Shown here piece by piece: positions 26,738 through 35,513 of a DNA stretch of 64,000 nucleotides. The translations under genes were made by a program, and so were the position numbers. Numbering within the stretch: the first letter of the stretch is position 1; the number at the start of each line of letters is the position of its first letter. The stretch is from contig NZ_BHZC01000001.1 of assembly GCF_003865135.1 (NCBI RefSeq), forward strand, positions 248,001-312,000, given 5' to 3'. Under the pieces are notes generated by a model. The model ran no database searches. It was not told where the DNA came from and saw only the letters and a program-made list of their open reading frames with translations. Source of the DNA: Streptomyces chrestomyceticus JCM 4735. GTDB lineage: Bacteria; Actinomycetota; Actinomycetes; Streptomycetales; Streptomycetaceae.

Positions 26738-26899
26738 GGATCACTTCCAGCCGCAACCGTCCCGACTGAATGCGCTCCGCGCCCGCTCCCCTATTCATTC
26801 TGCCGAACCATTGCGCCATGTTCGATTCCGCGAGTCGGAATTGCCAGTATGTTTACGCTCGTCCAGCTTCTTTCGATCGGGTGTCGGGGTGGTTCGGTG

Positions 26900-27856
26900 A
26901 TGGGTGAACAGCTAGCACTGAATGTCGGCCCGTCACGGATGGAGATGGCGTACGAATGCCTCGGTGACGATCACGCGCCGCCCGTGTTGTTGGTGATGGG
27001 CGGCGGTGCGCAGATGATCGCCTGGCCGGAGGAGTTCTGTGCCGAGCTGGTCGGCCGCGGTCTGCGAGTGATCCGGTTCGACAATCGGGACGCCGGGCGG
27101 TCGTCGCGCCTCCCCGACCTGCCCGGCCCCGACCGGCCCGGCCCCGACCTGCCGGGTCCAGATATTCCGACGGCGCTGAACGGCGACTCCCCTCTGGCGC
27201 CCTACACGCTGTCGGACATGGCCGACGACATCGTCGGCCTCCTCGACGTGCTGCAGGTGCGGAGCGCCCATCTGGTGGGCGCGTCGCTGGGCGGGATGAT
27301 CGCCCAGACCATGGCCGTCGAGCACCCGGAGCGCACCCGCTCGCTGACTTCGATGATGTCCAGCACCGGTGACCGCACCGTGGGCCGCCCCGACGCCACC
27401 GTGCTCGCCGGTCTGGGCACGCCTCCGCAGGACCGCCGGGGCTTCATCGCCTGGCAGGTCCGGGCCCTGCGGGCGGTGGCGTCGCCGGGATTCGCGTTCG
27501 ACGAGGCCGCGGCCAGGGAGCGGGCCGAGCGTGCTTACGACCGGGGGCACGACCCGGCGGGCATGGTGCGTCAGTTCGCCGCGGCGATGGCCTCCGGTGA
27601 CCGTACGGCACGGCTGCGGTCGGTACGGGTTCCCGCGCTCGTCATCCATGGCACCGACGACGTACTGATCGACATGGCCGGCGGACGAGCCACCGCCGCG
27701 GCCATCCCCGGCGCCGAGCTGGCCATCATCGACGGAATGGGACACAGCATCCCCCAAGAGCTGTGCCCCCAACTCGTCCTGCTCATCGCCCACCTGATCC
27801 ACCGCGTGGAAACGGCGCCGCGACGGCACGCCGGAGATCCCCTCCGGGTCGGTTGA
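26900..27856 (+). CDS. Alpha/beta hydrolase (RdmC-like esterase)
   Basis: A 318-residue protein; ATG 26900 is preferred over the upstream in-frame start at 26849. It has an oxyanion loop LLVMGGGAQMIAWP, FDNRDAGRSSRL, nucleophile elbow LVGASLGGMIAQ, acid IHGTDDVLID and His DGMGHSIPQ. The FDNRDxGRS block is typical of esterases like the aclacinomycin methylesterase. A short Pro/Gly/Asp repeat (PGPDRPGPDLPGPD) is inserted before the cap. Function in vivo unknown. Confidence 0.85.
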   Translation: MGEQLALNVGPSRMEMAYECLGDDHAPPVLLVMGGGAQMIAWPEEFCAELVGRGLRVIRFDNRDAGRSSRLPDLPGPDRPGPDLPGPDIPTALNGDSPLAPYTLSDMADDIVGLLDVLQVRSAHLVGASLGGMIAQTMAVEHPERTRSLTSMMSSTGDRTVGRPDATVLAGLGTPPQDRRGFIAWQVRALRAVASPGFAFDEAAARERAERAYDRGHDPAGMVRQFAAAMASGDRTARLRSVRVPALVIHGTDDVLIDMAGGRATAAAIPGAELAIIDGMGHSIPQELCPQLVLLIAHLIHRVETAPRRHAGDPLRVG

Positions 27857-28414
27857 CGGCTGAGCGGGCGGAGCTGTCCTTCCTGGGGCACGAGCTGATT
27901 TGCCAGGCGATGCGGAGTGCGGCGGCCGAATAGATGCCGTTTTGTTAGCAAAGCAGTAGCACTTGATGATCTATGGCGCCAAGTGATAATTCTTCTGCGG
28001 GGCGCGCTTTGCTCCCTTCAGCGCCTCATCAACCGAAGGGTGAGTCATCGATGCGGATGCCTCTGCGCCCGCCGACCGCCGCCGGCTCGCCCGGCAGCGA
28101 CCTCACCGTTGATGCCTTTGGCTGTTCGGAGCGGCCGACGGGTGCCTGCGGGCCGCTCGACGGCGCGGGGCTGCTGCCTCCACTTCACCGAGGACGGGGT
28201 TGACGGCCGCCTCGCCCTGCTGCCCCTCGCGGCCGGACGCCCGAAGGGAATCCACTCGGAATACGCCGTCGCCCCCGTGTGACGGAAACACGCGGCACAA
28301 CGGAAACACGTGATGCTCGACATCGCCGCGAACAGGCAGCCCCGTCGACCGGCCCCGGATATTTCTTCATCCCTTCCCCCCTTTTCCCTCCTGCCCAAGA
28401 ATTGAGGAACAAAA
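27857..28414 (+). other. Long leader region with promoter and doubtful small ORF
   Basis: About 560 bp. TTGATG (27963-27968) and GATAAT (27985-27990), 16 bp apart, form a good promoter. A 50-residue frame 28051-28203 has GAAGGG in front, and the overlapping frame to 28282 ends in a more protein-like tail (LHFTEDGVDGRLALLPL). They may be two parts of one frameshifted small gene. I do not call a gene here. Confidence 0.4.
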
Positions 28415-29950
28415 GTGCTTGGCAGACGTCCACGCGCCATATGGGCCACCGGAGTGGCCGCGACCGCCGTCGCGGTGACCATGCTGACCGGCACCCCGGC
28501 CAACGCTGTCGTGGGTGACGCCGCCAAGGACGGGGCGTACCCGTTCACGGCGAAGCTCGACATCAGCGGCGGCCGGCGCGCCTGCACCGGCACGCTGGTG
28601 GACTCCCAGTGGGTGCTCACGGCCGCCAGTTGCTTCGCCGACAAGCCCGGTCAGGACAAGGCTGCCGCCGGCAAGCCGAAGCTGGCGGCCTCGGTGACCG
28701 TCGGCCGCAGTGACCTGTCCGGCAAGGGCGGGCAGGTGCGCACCGTCACCGAGCTCGTGCCGCGTACGGACCGGGATCTGGTGATGGCGAAGCTGTCGGC
28801 GCCGGTCGAGGACATCGCCCCGGTCCCGGTCGCCTCCACCGCTCCCGCCGCGGGCGAGACGCTGCGCGTGGCCGGGTACGGCCGTACCCGGGACGAATGG
28901 GTTCCCGACCGCCTGCACAGCGGCGCCTTCTCCGTCGACGCGGTGGAGCAGACGACGCTCGCCCTGACCGGCCAGGACGGCGCGAGTGTGTGCATGGGCG
29001 ACACCGGCGGCCCGGCCCTGCGGGCCACGCAGGCCGGCGGCTACGAGCTGGTGGGGGTCAGCAGCACCGCGTGGCAGGGCGGGTGCCTGGGCTCCGAGGA
29101 GACGCGTACGGGCGCCTTCGAGGCCCGCGTCGACGACGTGCACCGCTGGGTCCAGCAGATCCGCCTGACGGCCCTGTACCGCCATGTCACCGATGTCGTC
29201 GCCGGCGCGGACTTCAACGGCGACGGGCGCCCCGACGTCGCCGCCGTCCTGGACGACAAGAACCTGCACGTCTTCTACACCGGCCCGGACGGCAGGCTCG
29301 CCTACGGCCGCGAGCTGTGGAACCACGACGGGTCCTGGGGCCGCAAGCGCGCGATGACCGCCGGAGACTTCGACGGCGACGGCCTGACCGACATCGCCGC
29401 CCTCAACGTCGACGGCTCCCTCGACCTGTACCCGGGCACCAAGAGCGGCAAGCTGGGCTCGCCCCGCTCGATGGCCAAGGACGGCTCCTGGAAGACCGTC
29501 GCGAAGTTCGCCCGCTACCAGGCCGACGACTCCGGCCGCGACGGCCTGGTGGCCATCTGGAACGACGGCTCGCTGTACGCCTACACCACCGCCGCCGACG
29601 GCCGCCTGTCCGGCTTCAAGCGCCAGGTCTGGCACGACAAGACCTGGTCCAAGAAGCACCTGGCCACCGCGGACTTCAACGGTGACGGCCGCGACGACCT
29701 CGCGGCCGTCTCCCAGACCGGCGGCCTGGGCCTGTACACCGGCAACGCCAAGGGCACCTTCGACTACGACAAGGCGATGTGGCCCGACGAGAGCTGGGGC
29801 GGCTTCCGGGCCGTCATGGCCGGCGACTTCAACGGCGACGGCAAGGCCGACATCGCCGCCGTCAACAGCTCCGGCGACCTGTTCCTCTACCCGGGCAACG
29901 GCAAGGGCACCCTCGGCACGCGCTCCCCGATGTGGCCCAGCGCGTCCTGA
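28415..29950 (+). CDS. Secreted trypsin-fold pseudoprotease with FG-GAP/VCBS repeats
   Basis: A 511-residue protein from GTG 28415 (GAGGAAC upstream). It has a signal peptide (to ~residue 30, TGTPANA). Residues ~32-250 form a trypsin-like S1 domain in which the catalytic His is Ser71 (LTAASC instead of LTAAHC) and the catalytic Ser is Thr196 (CMGDTGGPA instead of GDSGGP); the Asp region DRDLVMAKL remains. Residues ~260-511 hold four FG-GAP-type calcium repeats (DFNGDGRPD, DFDGDGLTD, DFNGDGRDD, DFNGDGKAD) of a beta-propeller. It is probably a secreted binding protein without peptidase activity. A strong terminator follows. Confidence 0.88.
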   Translation: MLGRRPRAIWATGVAATAVAVTMLTGTPANAVVGDAAKDGAYPFTAKLDISGGRRACTGTLVDSQWVLTAASCFADKPGQDKAAAGKPKLAASVTVGRSDLSGKGGQVRTVTELVPRTDRDLVMAKLSAPVEDIAPVPVASTAPAAGETLRVAGYGRTRDEWVPDRLHSGAFSVDAVEQTTLALTGQDGASVCMGDTGGPALRATQAGGYELVGVSSTAWQGGCLGSEETRTGAFEARVDDVHRWVQQIRLTALYRHVTDVVAGADFNGDGRPDVAAVLDDKNLHVFYTGPDGRLAYGRELWNHDGSWGRKRAMTAGDFDGDGLTDIAALNVDGSLDLYPGTKSGKLGSPRSMAKDGSWKTVAKFARYQADDSGRDGLVAIWNDGSLYAYTTAADGRLSGFKRQVWHDKTWSKKHLATADFNGDGRDDLAAVSQTGGLGLYTGNAKGTFDYDKAMWPDESWGGFRAVMAGDFNGDGKADIAAVNSSGDLFLYPGNGKGTLGTRSPMWPSAS

Positions 29951-29971
29951 CGCCAGGACGACACCACGAGG

Positions 29972-30008
29972 AGAGGGGCACCCGGCCGCCGCGGCCGGGT
30001 GCCCCTCT
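29972..30008. terminator. Strong terminator hairpin
   Basis: A perfect 16-bp stem (AGAGGGGCACCCGGCC at 29972-29987 with its complement at 29993-30008) and a 5-nt loop, 21 bp after the pseudoprotease stop. Confidence 0.85.
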
Positions 30009-30128
30009 GTCGCATCCGGCAGCGGTACATCACTCATGTGGGTGGAAAGCTCGACCGATGACTGTCCTCGGTTGACGGTTCGCAGTCTCCTGGTCCGAGG
30101 CAACCGGCCACCGCACCCGGAGGAGCCC

Positions 30129-32783
30129 ATGGAAACAGCAACGGTCGCAGTCGACGTCCAGGCCGGCGATGTGCTCTGCTCCGCACTGGCCCCCGACGAT
30201 GCCACGCGGCTGACCAAGGCGACGCCCGCCGCGCTCACCGCGGGAACGATGGTCACCGGGGTCGCGGCCACAGCGGCCGCGGCCGACACAAAGGTGAGCT
30301 ACTACGCACAGCCGGAGGTCGCGCCCGCGCGGCTCACCGGGCTCGGAGCCGGGCAGCCGTGCGCCGTGGTCGCCGACGGGCAGGGCCGGTGCGTGCGCCA
30401 ATTACCCCTGGGCGAAGGCGCATTCGTCGTCGGCGAGTGTGACGCGCAGGGCAACGTGACCGTGGCGCCGAAGCACGACTTCGCGAACGTCCTCGACTTC
30501 GGCGCCAGGGGCGACGACCAGAGCGACGACTGGGACGCCATCACCCGCGCCATGCGCTCCCTGCACCCGCTCCAACCCGGCGTGGTCTACTTCCCGGCGG
30601 GCTACTACCGCATCCGCCGGCCACTGGTCGTCGGCCGCGAGCAGGGGAAGATCGAGCTGCTCGGCGAGAGCGAGCACACCACCACCATCAGGTTCTTCGG
30701 CGGGCACGGTCCCGCGCTGTGCATCTCGCCGAAGTCGCTGGGCCACCTGCCCACGGCGGACGCCCTGCTCACCGGAGCGGGCAAGGCCGGCGCCCTCAGC
30801 GCGAAGAACCGGAGCACCGTCAACCTCCGCGACAGCCCGGCGCTCGACATGGACGGCGCGGCATCGTTCTCGGTCTCCTGCACGGTGCGCCCCGAGGTGC
30901 TTCCGGGCGGAGGCGGGGAGCCGGTCATCTCCAGTTCGGGCCGACGGCTGAACGGCGAAGCGGCCACCTGTGCTTTCGGGATCTTCCTCGGCGGCACGAC
31001 AGGGCAGGTCACCGTCACCGCCACCGCCCGGCTCGACGGCGTGGACCACATCATCTCCCACCCCGGCAGCTTCCCGGTCGGGCAGGCGCTCCACCTCTGC
31101 CTGGTCTGGGACGGCAGCCACCTCGATCTCTACGCCGGGCCGCCCGGGACGGTACTGACCCCCGCGGAGCCGCGGGAGGGGCAGCGTCCCCGGGCCGGGG
31201 CGAAGCTGACCCAGCCCGTCGAAGAGGGCGTCTACCTCGGTGCCAGGAGTCAGCAGCGCTGGCCGGAGTACCTGGATCTCACGCGGCCGTTCACCGGACG
31301 TATCGACTCCGTCCGCATCAGCGACTTCGTGATCGACCGGGACGCCGGTACGCGGACGTTCACCGCGCCGACCGCGAAATTCCCCGCCGACTTCGCCACC
31401 AACGTCCGGCCCGACCCCGCCCACGCGGACCAGCGGCTGGTCACCCGGATACTGATCAACTTCGACCGGGACGTCGACGCCTTCACCGTCGGGTCGACCT
31501 GGATCCGGCGGACGCCGGACCCCGATCCCGTCTATCTGATGTACCAGTGGGGCGGGTCGCCGGTCGCGGCCGCGGTCACCACGGTCCGGCGGCTGGAGTT
31601 CCAGTGCCCCTCGGGCGCGGGGATCCACGGCCAGCTCTCGAACAGCTCGGCGTTCAGCCACCTCCGCGTCACCGCCGCACGCGACGGGATGCGGCTGCGG
31701 AACAACTCGTACCTCTCCGAGATCGAGCATCTCTTCATCAGCGCCACCCGGCTCGGCCTCACCCTGGGCGGCAGCGGACTGGCCAGGGTCAACCGGTTGC
31801 AGACCGTCGGGACGCAGTACGACTTCGTGGCGACCGACCTCGTCGGCGTCACCGCGCGCGACTGGTACATCGGCAGTCACCGCTCCGTCGTACCGCTCCT
31901 GCTGACCACGGCGGCTCCGTACGGGTCCTTCCACGGCATCGGAATCGCCATCAGCTCGGAGGCGACGCAGGGCCATCCGGAGACCTGGCAGTCCGCGGTG
32001 GCCACCTCCGACCTGCACCATCTCGTCCTGGAGAGTTCGGTACTGGAAACCAGCTTCCTGCGGCAGACCGACTGCCCGCCCGTACGCATCGACAACTCCC
32101 TCCTCCTGCTCGCCCAGGAACAGCCCAAGCCCCCGCTGGAGCTCCCCACCGCGTCGACGTTCGTGAACTGCGAGTTCCGCCCGAGCCCGAGCACCCGCGC
32201 GAACATCGTCTTCACCGGCCGGCGGGGGCCGTCGCCGGTCCGGATCATCGGCAGCACCACCGATCCCGCGAAACCCTGGGCCCTCCCCCAGGACGGGAAC
32301 AGGGTGTCCCACCTCGGTGGCTGCGTGTCCACGACCGACCTCGGCCAGACACAGTGGCAAGGCGGGCGGGACTGGGTGTTCGCCCTCGACACCGCGACGG
32401 GACGGATCGGGGCCCGCGAGCGGGAGGCGCAAGGCTGCGGCATCGCGGCCGCGCGTCCCGTCACCTTGGCCGCGGTGCCCCTGGCAGCCGGGGCCGGCCG
32501 CTACCGGGCCGAGGTCATGGCGACCGATCCGGCCGGCCGGGCCGCGACGTGGGTCGTCGAACAGGGCCTGAGCACCATCGGCGGTACGGTCACCGCCTGG
32601 GCGCCTGAAAGCCGTGTGCTCGACTCCTTCGGTTCCGCCGATGGCTCGGTACCGGCCGGATGGAACCCACCCCAGATCGTCCCGTTGGACGGGAACGCCG
32701 TGGTGAAGTGCTCGCCGCCGGGAGGAGTGACGCTGGCCTTCACGGTCAGGCTGCGGGCACTGGAAGGACTGGCGGCTTCCTGA
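30129..32783 (+). CDS. Beta-helix (pectate-lyase-3-like) protein with LamG-like insert
   Basis: An 884-residue protein; ATG 30129 follows GGAGGAG. No signal peptide. Residues ~1-100 are a small beta domain. Around residue 120 is NVLDFGARGDDQSDDWDAI, the start of the pectate-lyase-3/tail-spike beta-helix family, and YFPAGYYRIRRPL follows. A concanavalin/LamG-like sandwich interrupts it (about residues 240-400: FSVSCTVRPEV, LCLVWDGSHLDLYAG, FTGRIDSVRISDF), after which the helix rungs resume (LSNSSAFSHLRVTA). This domain mix suggests a carbohydrate-binding or tail-fibre-like protein. No phage structural genes are nearby. Confidence 0.75.
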   Translation: METATVAVDVQAGDVLCSALAPDDATRLTKATPAALTAGTMVTGVAATAAAADTKVSYYAQPEVAPARLTGLGAGQPCAVVADGQGRCVRQLPLGEGAFVVGECDAQGNVTVAPKHDFANVLDFGARGDDQSDDWDAITRAMRSLHPLQPGVVYFPAGYYRIRRPLVVGREQGKIELLGESEHTTTIRFFGGHGPALCISPKSLGHLPTADALLTGAGKAGALSAKNRSTVNLRDSPALDMDGAASFSVSCTVRPEVLPGGGGEPVISSSGRRLNGEAATCAFGIFLGGTTGQVTVTATARLDGVDHIISHPGSFPVGQALHLCLVWDGSHLDLYAGPPGTVLTPAEPREGQRPRAGAKLTQPVEEGVYLGARSQQRWPEYLDLTRPFTGRIDSVRISDFVIDRDAGTRTFTAPTAKFPADFATNVRPDPAHADQRLVTRILINFDRDVDAFTVGSTWIRRTPDPDPVYLMYQWGGSPVAAAVTTVRRLEFQCPSGAGIHGQLSNSSAFSHLRVTAARDGMRLRNNSYLSEIEHLFISATRLGLTLGGSGLARVNRLQTVGTQYDFVATDLVGVTARDWYIGSHRSVVPLLLTTAAPYGSFHGIGIAISSEATQGHPETWQSAVATSDLHHLVLESSVLETSFLRQTDCPPVRIDNSLLLLAQEQPKPPLELPTASTFVNCEFRPSPSTRANIVFTGRRGPSPVRIIGSTTDPAKPWALPQDGNRVSHLGGCVSTTDLGQTQWQGGRDWVFALDTATGRIGAREREAQGCGIAAARPVTLAAVPLAAGAGRYRAEVMATDPAGRAATWVVEQGLSTIGGTVTAWAPESRVLDSFGSADGSVPAGWNPPQIVPLDGNAVVKCSPPGGVTLAFTVRLRALEGLAAS

Positions 32784-32813
32784 CTGATGTCTCCTCGTGA
32801 AAGGTCTCCGCCG

Positions 32814-33704
32814 TCACCCGCCTCCGCCGAGTACGTTGTTGATCGCCGCCGTGCCGGCCTCGTGCAGCCACTGGCCGACCGTGGACTCCGGGGCCCTGCC
32901 GAGCGCATTCATGACCGCGTCGTACGCCCGGCGCAGTGCCGTGGGGTCGGGCCGCCGAGCTGATGCGACGTCGCGCAGCGCACCGGCTTCGTGCTCCAAC
33001 TCGGCCTCGGCAGGAGCGTCGAGGCCGAGTTCGGGCAGCTTCGCCAGTACCTCACCGGCGAAGCGCAGCAGGGCGTTCGCGTCGAGTCCCCATGCGTTGT
33101 GCATGGTGTTCTGGCGGCCGATCTGTGTGCCCTGTGCTCCGGCGTGGACCGTCGTGTTGTAGGTGTCGCCCACTGCGGGCCTTGGGTGGAGGAAGTCGGA
33201 CACCGTCATCCCGCTTTCTGCGCAGTCGATCCCGAGGCGCGTCAGCGACAGCCGTTGCGCGGTGCAGCTCTCCCGGTAGCCGGGGTCCGTCCAGTGCATC
33301 GGGTGATGCAGTTCCACCAGGTCCCGTTCGGTCAAGTACTCCAAGGCGCCTTGCAGGTCCCCGAGTTCCAAGGGAACGCCGTCGAAAGAAGCGCCGGGGG
33401 TTTTCATGAAGCCCCCGCAGACCGGGGCGCGGTCACCGGCCTGGTACCGCTGATGCGTCCAGCGCAGGACGGCGTTACGGGTGTGGACGGCGCGAGCGGT
33501 CGGGTCCTGGGCCGCGCGGGCCTCGCGTAACGCTTCACGTCGGGCCGCTTCCCGTTCTCGCCGCGCGGTCCGCTTCGCCTTTCCGGCCCGGAAGGTCCCG
33601 GCGGCCGAGGTCGCCGCCTTCAGCGGGCGGGCGGCGCCGAAGAGTCCTCGGCCCAGACCTCGGCGGGAACCCGCTGGTTGGCCGTCGTGCTCGTTCGAAC
33701 CCAC
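32814..33704 (-). CDS. Hypothetical protein with Arg-rich N-terminus and repeat-like QIG motif
   Basis: A 296-residue protein from GTG 33704 (GGGGGAGAG upstream). Residues ~35-65 are a basic helix (KAKRTARREREAARREALRE). Residues ~75-165 look like a winged-helix-type region (VLRWTHQRYQAG, GALEYLTERDLVELHH, RLSLTRLGIDCAES). Residues ~175-200 carry the short motif TVHAGAQGTQIGRQNTMHN, followed by a helical C-terminus (LLRFAGEVLAKLPELG). The QIG motif resembles the GxxxxQIGxxN motifs found in effector-linked or amyloid-signalling proteins. The protein has no recognised enzyme domain. Confidence 0.65.
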   Translation of the reverse strand: MGSNEHDGQPAGSRRGLGRGLFGAARPLKAATSAAGTFRAGKAKRTARREREAARREALREARAAQDPTARAVHTRNAVLRWTHQRYQAGDRAPVCGGFMKTPGASFDGVPLELGDLQGALEYLTERDLVELHHPMHWTDPGYRESCTAQRLSLTRLGIDCAESGMTVSDFLHPRPAVGDTYNTTVHAGAQGTQIGRQNTMHNAWGLDANALLRFAGEVLAKLPELGLDAPAEAELEHEAGALRDVASARRPDPTALRRAYDAVMNALGRAPESTVGQWLHEAGTAAINNVLGGGG

Positions 33705-33850
33705 CGGCTCTCCCCCCTCGTGCCGCTCCCCGTCCCGGAGCGACCGGAACCGAGGAAGCCCTCGCAGTGTCCCGTAGGACGCCCACGGCGACCAGACCGA
33801 ACGTCCGCCCGAGGCGCCGGCACGCCTGGCGTCACCACCTCCACCCTTCC

Positions 33851-33900
33851 GTATCGAGCGGTACAGATGTGCTACGTTCTCATTCAGTACCGATCGATAC
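33851..33900 (+). promoter_or_regulatory. Paired operator-like inverted sites in front of the SDR gene
   Basis: GTATCGAGCGGTAC (33851-33864) and GTACCGATCGATAC (33887-33900) are inverted copies of each other with 13 of 14 matches, and each is itself nearly palindromic. Centres are 36 bp apart. They flank the probable promoter of the SDR gene and look like a TetR-type double operator; no regulator gene is adjacent. Confidence 0.6.
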
Positions 33901-33945
33901 TGAACTGTCGGTGCAGATTTTCGTCACTCCGTGGAGGTCATTCCA

Positions 33946-34710
33946 ATGGGACAGCTCGCAGGCAAGACGTTTGAAGGCAAGACCGCCGTCGTCACGGGCG
34001 GCAGCACCGGGATCGGCCTGGCCACCGCCGTACGGCTGGCGGCCGAGGGGGCGTACGTGTTCGTCACCGGCCGGCGCAAGACCGAGCTGGACGCGGCCGT
34101 GGAGACCATCGGCTCGGCGCGGGCCACCGCCGTGGCGGGCGACATAGCGGACCTGGCCGACCTGGACCGCCTGTACGACGCGGTCCGCGCCCGGGGCCGG
34201 GGCCTGGACGTGCTCTTCGCCAACGCGGCGAGCGCCTCGTTCGCCACGCTGGAGCAGACCACCGAGGAGCACTTCGACCAGACCTTCGACGTCAACGTGC
34301 GGGGCACCCTGTTCACCGTGCAGAAGGCACTGCCGCTGCTCAACGACGGCGCCTCGGTGATCCTGAACGCCTCGGTGCGGGCCGATGACGGCGTCGCGGC
34401 CTTCGGTACGTACGCGGCCTCCAAGGCGGCCGTCCGGTCCTATGCCCGCACCTGGGCCAACGAACTCAAGGACCGCGGCATCCGGGTCAACGCGATCTCG
34501 CCGGGCACCATCGACACTCCCGGACTCGACGGCGTGGCCGCCACGGCAGACATGCCCGGCGCCAAGGCACAGTTCGCCTCGGCTGTCCCGCTCGGCCGGA
34601 TCGGGCGTGCGGACGAGGTCGCCAACGTGGTGGCGTTCCTCGCTTCCGAGCAGAGCAGCTTCGTCCTGGGGGCCAACCTGTATGTCGACGGCGGCGAGAA
34701 CCAGTTCTGA
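33946..34710 (+). CDS. Short-chain dehydrogenase/reductase
   Basis: A 254-residue SDR; ATG 33946 sits 9 bp after GGAGG. Cofactor motif TGGSTGIGLA, an Arg in VTGRRK that favours NADPH, structural NAAS, catalytic Ser in ILNASVRADDG, and the active-site YAASK with the typical 13-residue spacing. The ending YVDGGENQF is usual for classical SDRs. It is controlled probably by the palindromes upstream. The substrate is unknown. Confidence 0.92.
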   Translation: MGQLAGKTFEGKTAVVTGGSTGIGLATAVRLAAEGAYVFVTGRRKTELDAAVETIGSARATAVAGDIADLADLDRLYDAVRARGRGLDVLFANAASASFATLEQTTEEHFDQTFDVNVRGTLFTVQKALPLLNDGASVILNASVRADDGVAAFGTYAASKAAVRSYARTWANELKDRGIRVNAISPGTIDTPGLDGVAATADMPGAKAQFASAVPLGRIGRADEVANVVAFLASEQSSFVLGANLYVDGGENQF

Positions 34711-34730
34711 CCGGCAGGCACCCAGAAAGC

Positions 34731-35438
34731 TCAGACAGTCGTCCCGGGGTGGGCCGGGGAGAGGTAGTGGACGGCGGTCTGTTCGGCGTGCGGGGTGAGC
34801 AGGTTCCGGAGTTCGTCCGCGGCGGCCTTGAGGAGGTGGCCGTCGCGGGTGGCCTGGAGGGTTTCGAGGACGAAGGTGACGCGGGTCGAGTCCTCGGTGA
34901 CGCGGGTGCGGTGGGCGTCGCGGTGGTTCCAGTGGCGGGTCAGGACGCCGGCGGTGTCCGCGTAGATGATCTCGCCGGGCTTGGGGGTCTCCACGGTGTC
35001 GGGTTCGCCGAGCGGGGTGAACTCCTCGGTGCCGTCCGCGTGACGGATGGCGATGTCGCCGGTGACGTGGTCCAGGTCGAAGGCTCCGGCCGGCAGTCCG
35101 TGCCGTACGGATACGCAGTTGTAGGAGTCGACGGCCGGGTTGATGCGCGGCAGGGTGCCCTTCTTGGCGAAGCGGCGGCCGAGCGCGTCGACGCTGGGGC
35201 GGATACGGCGGGGGTTGGTGCCGAAGGACCGGTAGGCGGTGTGCCACGCCTCGATACGGGGGTCACTCTCGTCGGCGGGCTGCCACGTGCCGTCGGCGAG
35301 CTGCCGCTCCAGGGCGTCCAGAGCGGCCGTGGTGTCGGGCCAGGGCTCGCGGCCCCGCAGTCCGGTGGCGGTGACCAGGGCGATGAGGGCGTCGGGGAAG
35401 GCGTCGGCGACGGCGGGGGTGAGGTGGATGTCGGGCAT
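34731..35438 (-). CDS. B3/B4 tRNA-binding-domain protein
   Basis: A 235-residue protein with the B3/B4 fold of phenylalanyl-tRNA synthetase beta chain: WHTAYRSFGTNPRRIRPSVDA, RINPAVDSYNCVSVRHGLP and LDHVTGDIAIRHADGTEEF. Stand-alone B3/B4 proteins are thought to edit or bind aminoacyl groups. It is second in a leftward operon with the EamA gene (75 bp gap), and the XRE-cupin regulator is divergent, a combination often seen in actinobacteria. Confidence 0.9.
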   Translation of the reverse strand: MPDIHLTPAVADAFPDALIALVTATGLRGREPWPDTTAALDALERQLADGTWQPADESDPRIEAWHTAYRSFGTNPRRIRPSVDALGRRFAKKGTLPRINPAVDSYNCVSVRHGLPAGAFDLDHVTGDIAIRHADGTEEFTPLGEPDTVETPKPGEIIYADTAGVLTRHWNHRDAHRTRVTEDSTRVTFVLETLQATRDGHLLKAAADELRNLLTPHAEQTAVHYLSPAHPGTTV

Positions 35439-35513
35439 GGGTCCGTTCCTGTGCGGGTGGGGTGGGTGGCGCTTCCGGGAGATGGCGTGGTGCGGGTGGC
35501 GAGGTCGTTCCGT

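Noticed and set aside
28051..28282. Small peptide gene before the pseudoprotease
   Set aside because: A promoter and a weak ribosome-binding site exist, but the protein-like tail is in another frame and no family is recognised.
30129..32783. Prophage tail region
   Set aside because: Only the beta-helix protein resembles a tail spike; no capsid, terminase, integrase or other tail genes are near.
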